Notes under the pieces: model-generated
Databases searched by the model: none
Told to the model about the DNA's origin: nothing
Seen by the model: only the letters and a program-made list of their open reading frames with translations
Program-made: the position numbers and the translations under genes
Shown: positions 63,714 to 64,000 of the stretch, one piece after another
Layout of the letters: each line of letters starts with the position of its first letter
Numbering within the stretch: the stretch's first letter is position 1
Source: Brevibacillus sp. DP1.3A
Lineage (GTDB): Bacteria > Bacillota > Bacilli > Brevibacillales > Brevibacillaceae
DNA length: 64,000 bases
Assembly (NCBI RefSeq): GCF_013284245.2
Contig: NZ_CP085876.1
Location: 3,951,001-4,015,000 of the forward strand
Direction: 5' to 3'

Positions 63714-64000
63714 CTACTTGATTGATGTAATCGTATTGTCGATCAGACGTGTTTTGCCAAAACGAACAGCTAGCGCGATGAGGATCGTCTGACCTGCCGT
63801 TTCCTGCTCAACTGGTGTAAGCGCTGGATAGCTCAAAATTTCCACATAATCAATATCAGCCAGCGGCTGCTCGGAAATCATTTGCGTGATTCGATCCTTG
63901 ATTTCAGAAAGAGGCATGCCCTCACCCAGCCATTCTTCTGCTTGTTTCAGGCTTTGTGATAGCACGAGTGCTTGTGCTCGCTCATCCGCTGACAAGTATA
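63714..64000 (-). CDS. panC: Pantothenate synthetase, C-terminal part
   Basis: The last 95 residues of PanC, which joins pantoate and beta-alanine with ATP. The gene enters from the right edge. The opening [17 protein letters not shown] is the conserved region after the ATP-binding KMSKS-like loop, and the rest ([16 protein letters not shown], then [18 protein letters not shown]) is the typical C-terminal domain. Its position before panD completes a pan operon; panB probably lies beyond the edge. Confidence 0.93.
   Translation of the reverse strand, partial: YLSADERAQALVLSQSLKQAEEWLGEGMPLSEIKDRITQMISEQPLADIDYVEILSYPALTPVEQETAGQTILIALAVRFGKTRLIDNTITSIK

Overview
The window looks like part of the chromosome of a spore-forming, low- to mid-GC Gram-positive rod of the Bacillales, most probably Brevibacillus or a close Paenibacillaceae relative. 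This rests on strong AGGAGG-type ribosome binding sites with frequent GTG/TTG starts, rho-independent terminators with long T-runs, a YheC/YheD-type protein, a Rex repressor, an SwrC-like RND pump, and a gene order panC-panD-dinG-(ypmB)-asnS-dnaD that echoes Bacillus subtilis. The genus is an inference from gene content. I see no tRNA, rRNA, CRISPR array, insertion sequence or prophage.

Positions 1-17,800 are a patchwork of short metabolic operons. They hold the 5' part of a nitrilase-family gene, an M20 carbamoylase that overlaps the remnant of a deleted amidohydrolase, and an AT-rich insert (about 1,950-3,180) with a secreted protein of unknown role and a divergent two-helix membrane protein. 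Next come an ABC-F ATPase, a complete sulfate importer (sbp-cysT-cysW-cysA) with a clear promoter and a downstream inverted repeat, an FAD oxidoreductase, a dUTPase, the tRNA U34 hydroxylase TrhO, an amidase and a penicillin-binding-type serine hydrolase.

Positions 17,800-39,600 hold D-serine dehydratase, Nudix and GNAT enzymes, a VOC protein, a YheC/YheD protein, an RluA pseudouridine synthase and a thioredoxin-like protein. A two-gene unit follows: a tiny secreted His/Lys-rich protein ending in LPKTG, and a class F-like sortase. Then come a LysR regulator divergent from leuCD, an acyl-CoA synthetase, YajQ, an atypical SDR, an RND pump with its adaptor, and PepF.

Positions 39,600-52,000 are the most distinctive part. 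Six sugar-nucleotide and glycosyltransferase genes form a tight minus-strand cluster headed by a coiled-coil protein. Past dnaD and asnS, which are old neighbours, lies a 991-residue protein built from a hexapeptide Ser/Gln array, 55 strictly phased decapeptide repeats, a WIAIG-containing C-terminal domain and a highly acidic repeat tail. I infer a long surface or spore fibre, possibly decorated by the neighbouring glycan cluster.

Positions 52,000-64,000 return to the conserved pan-dinG-ypmB neighbourhood: a short FtsH-like protease with overlapping and adjacent small membrane proteins, a YpmB/TseB-like protein, MTA/SAH deaminase, Rex, a degenerate MBL-fold lipoprotein, an exonuclease-helicase DinG with a Fe-S-type cysteine set, a TPR protein, panD and the end of panC.
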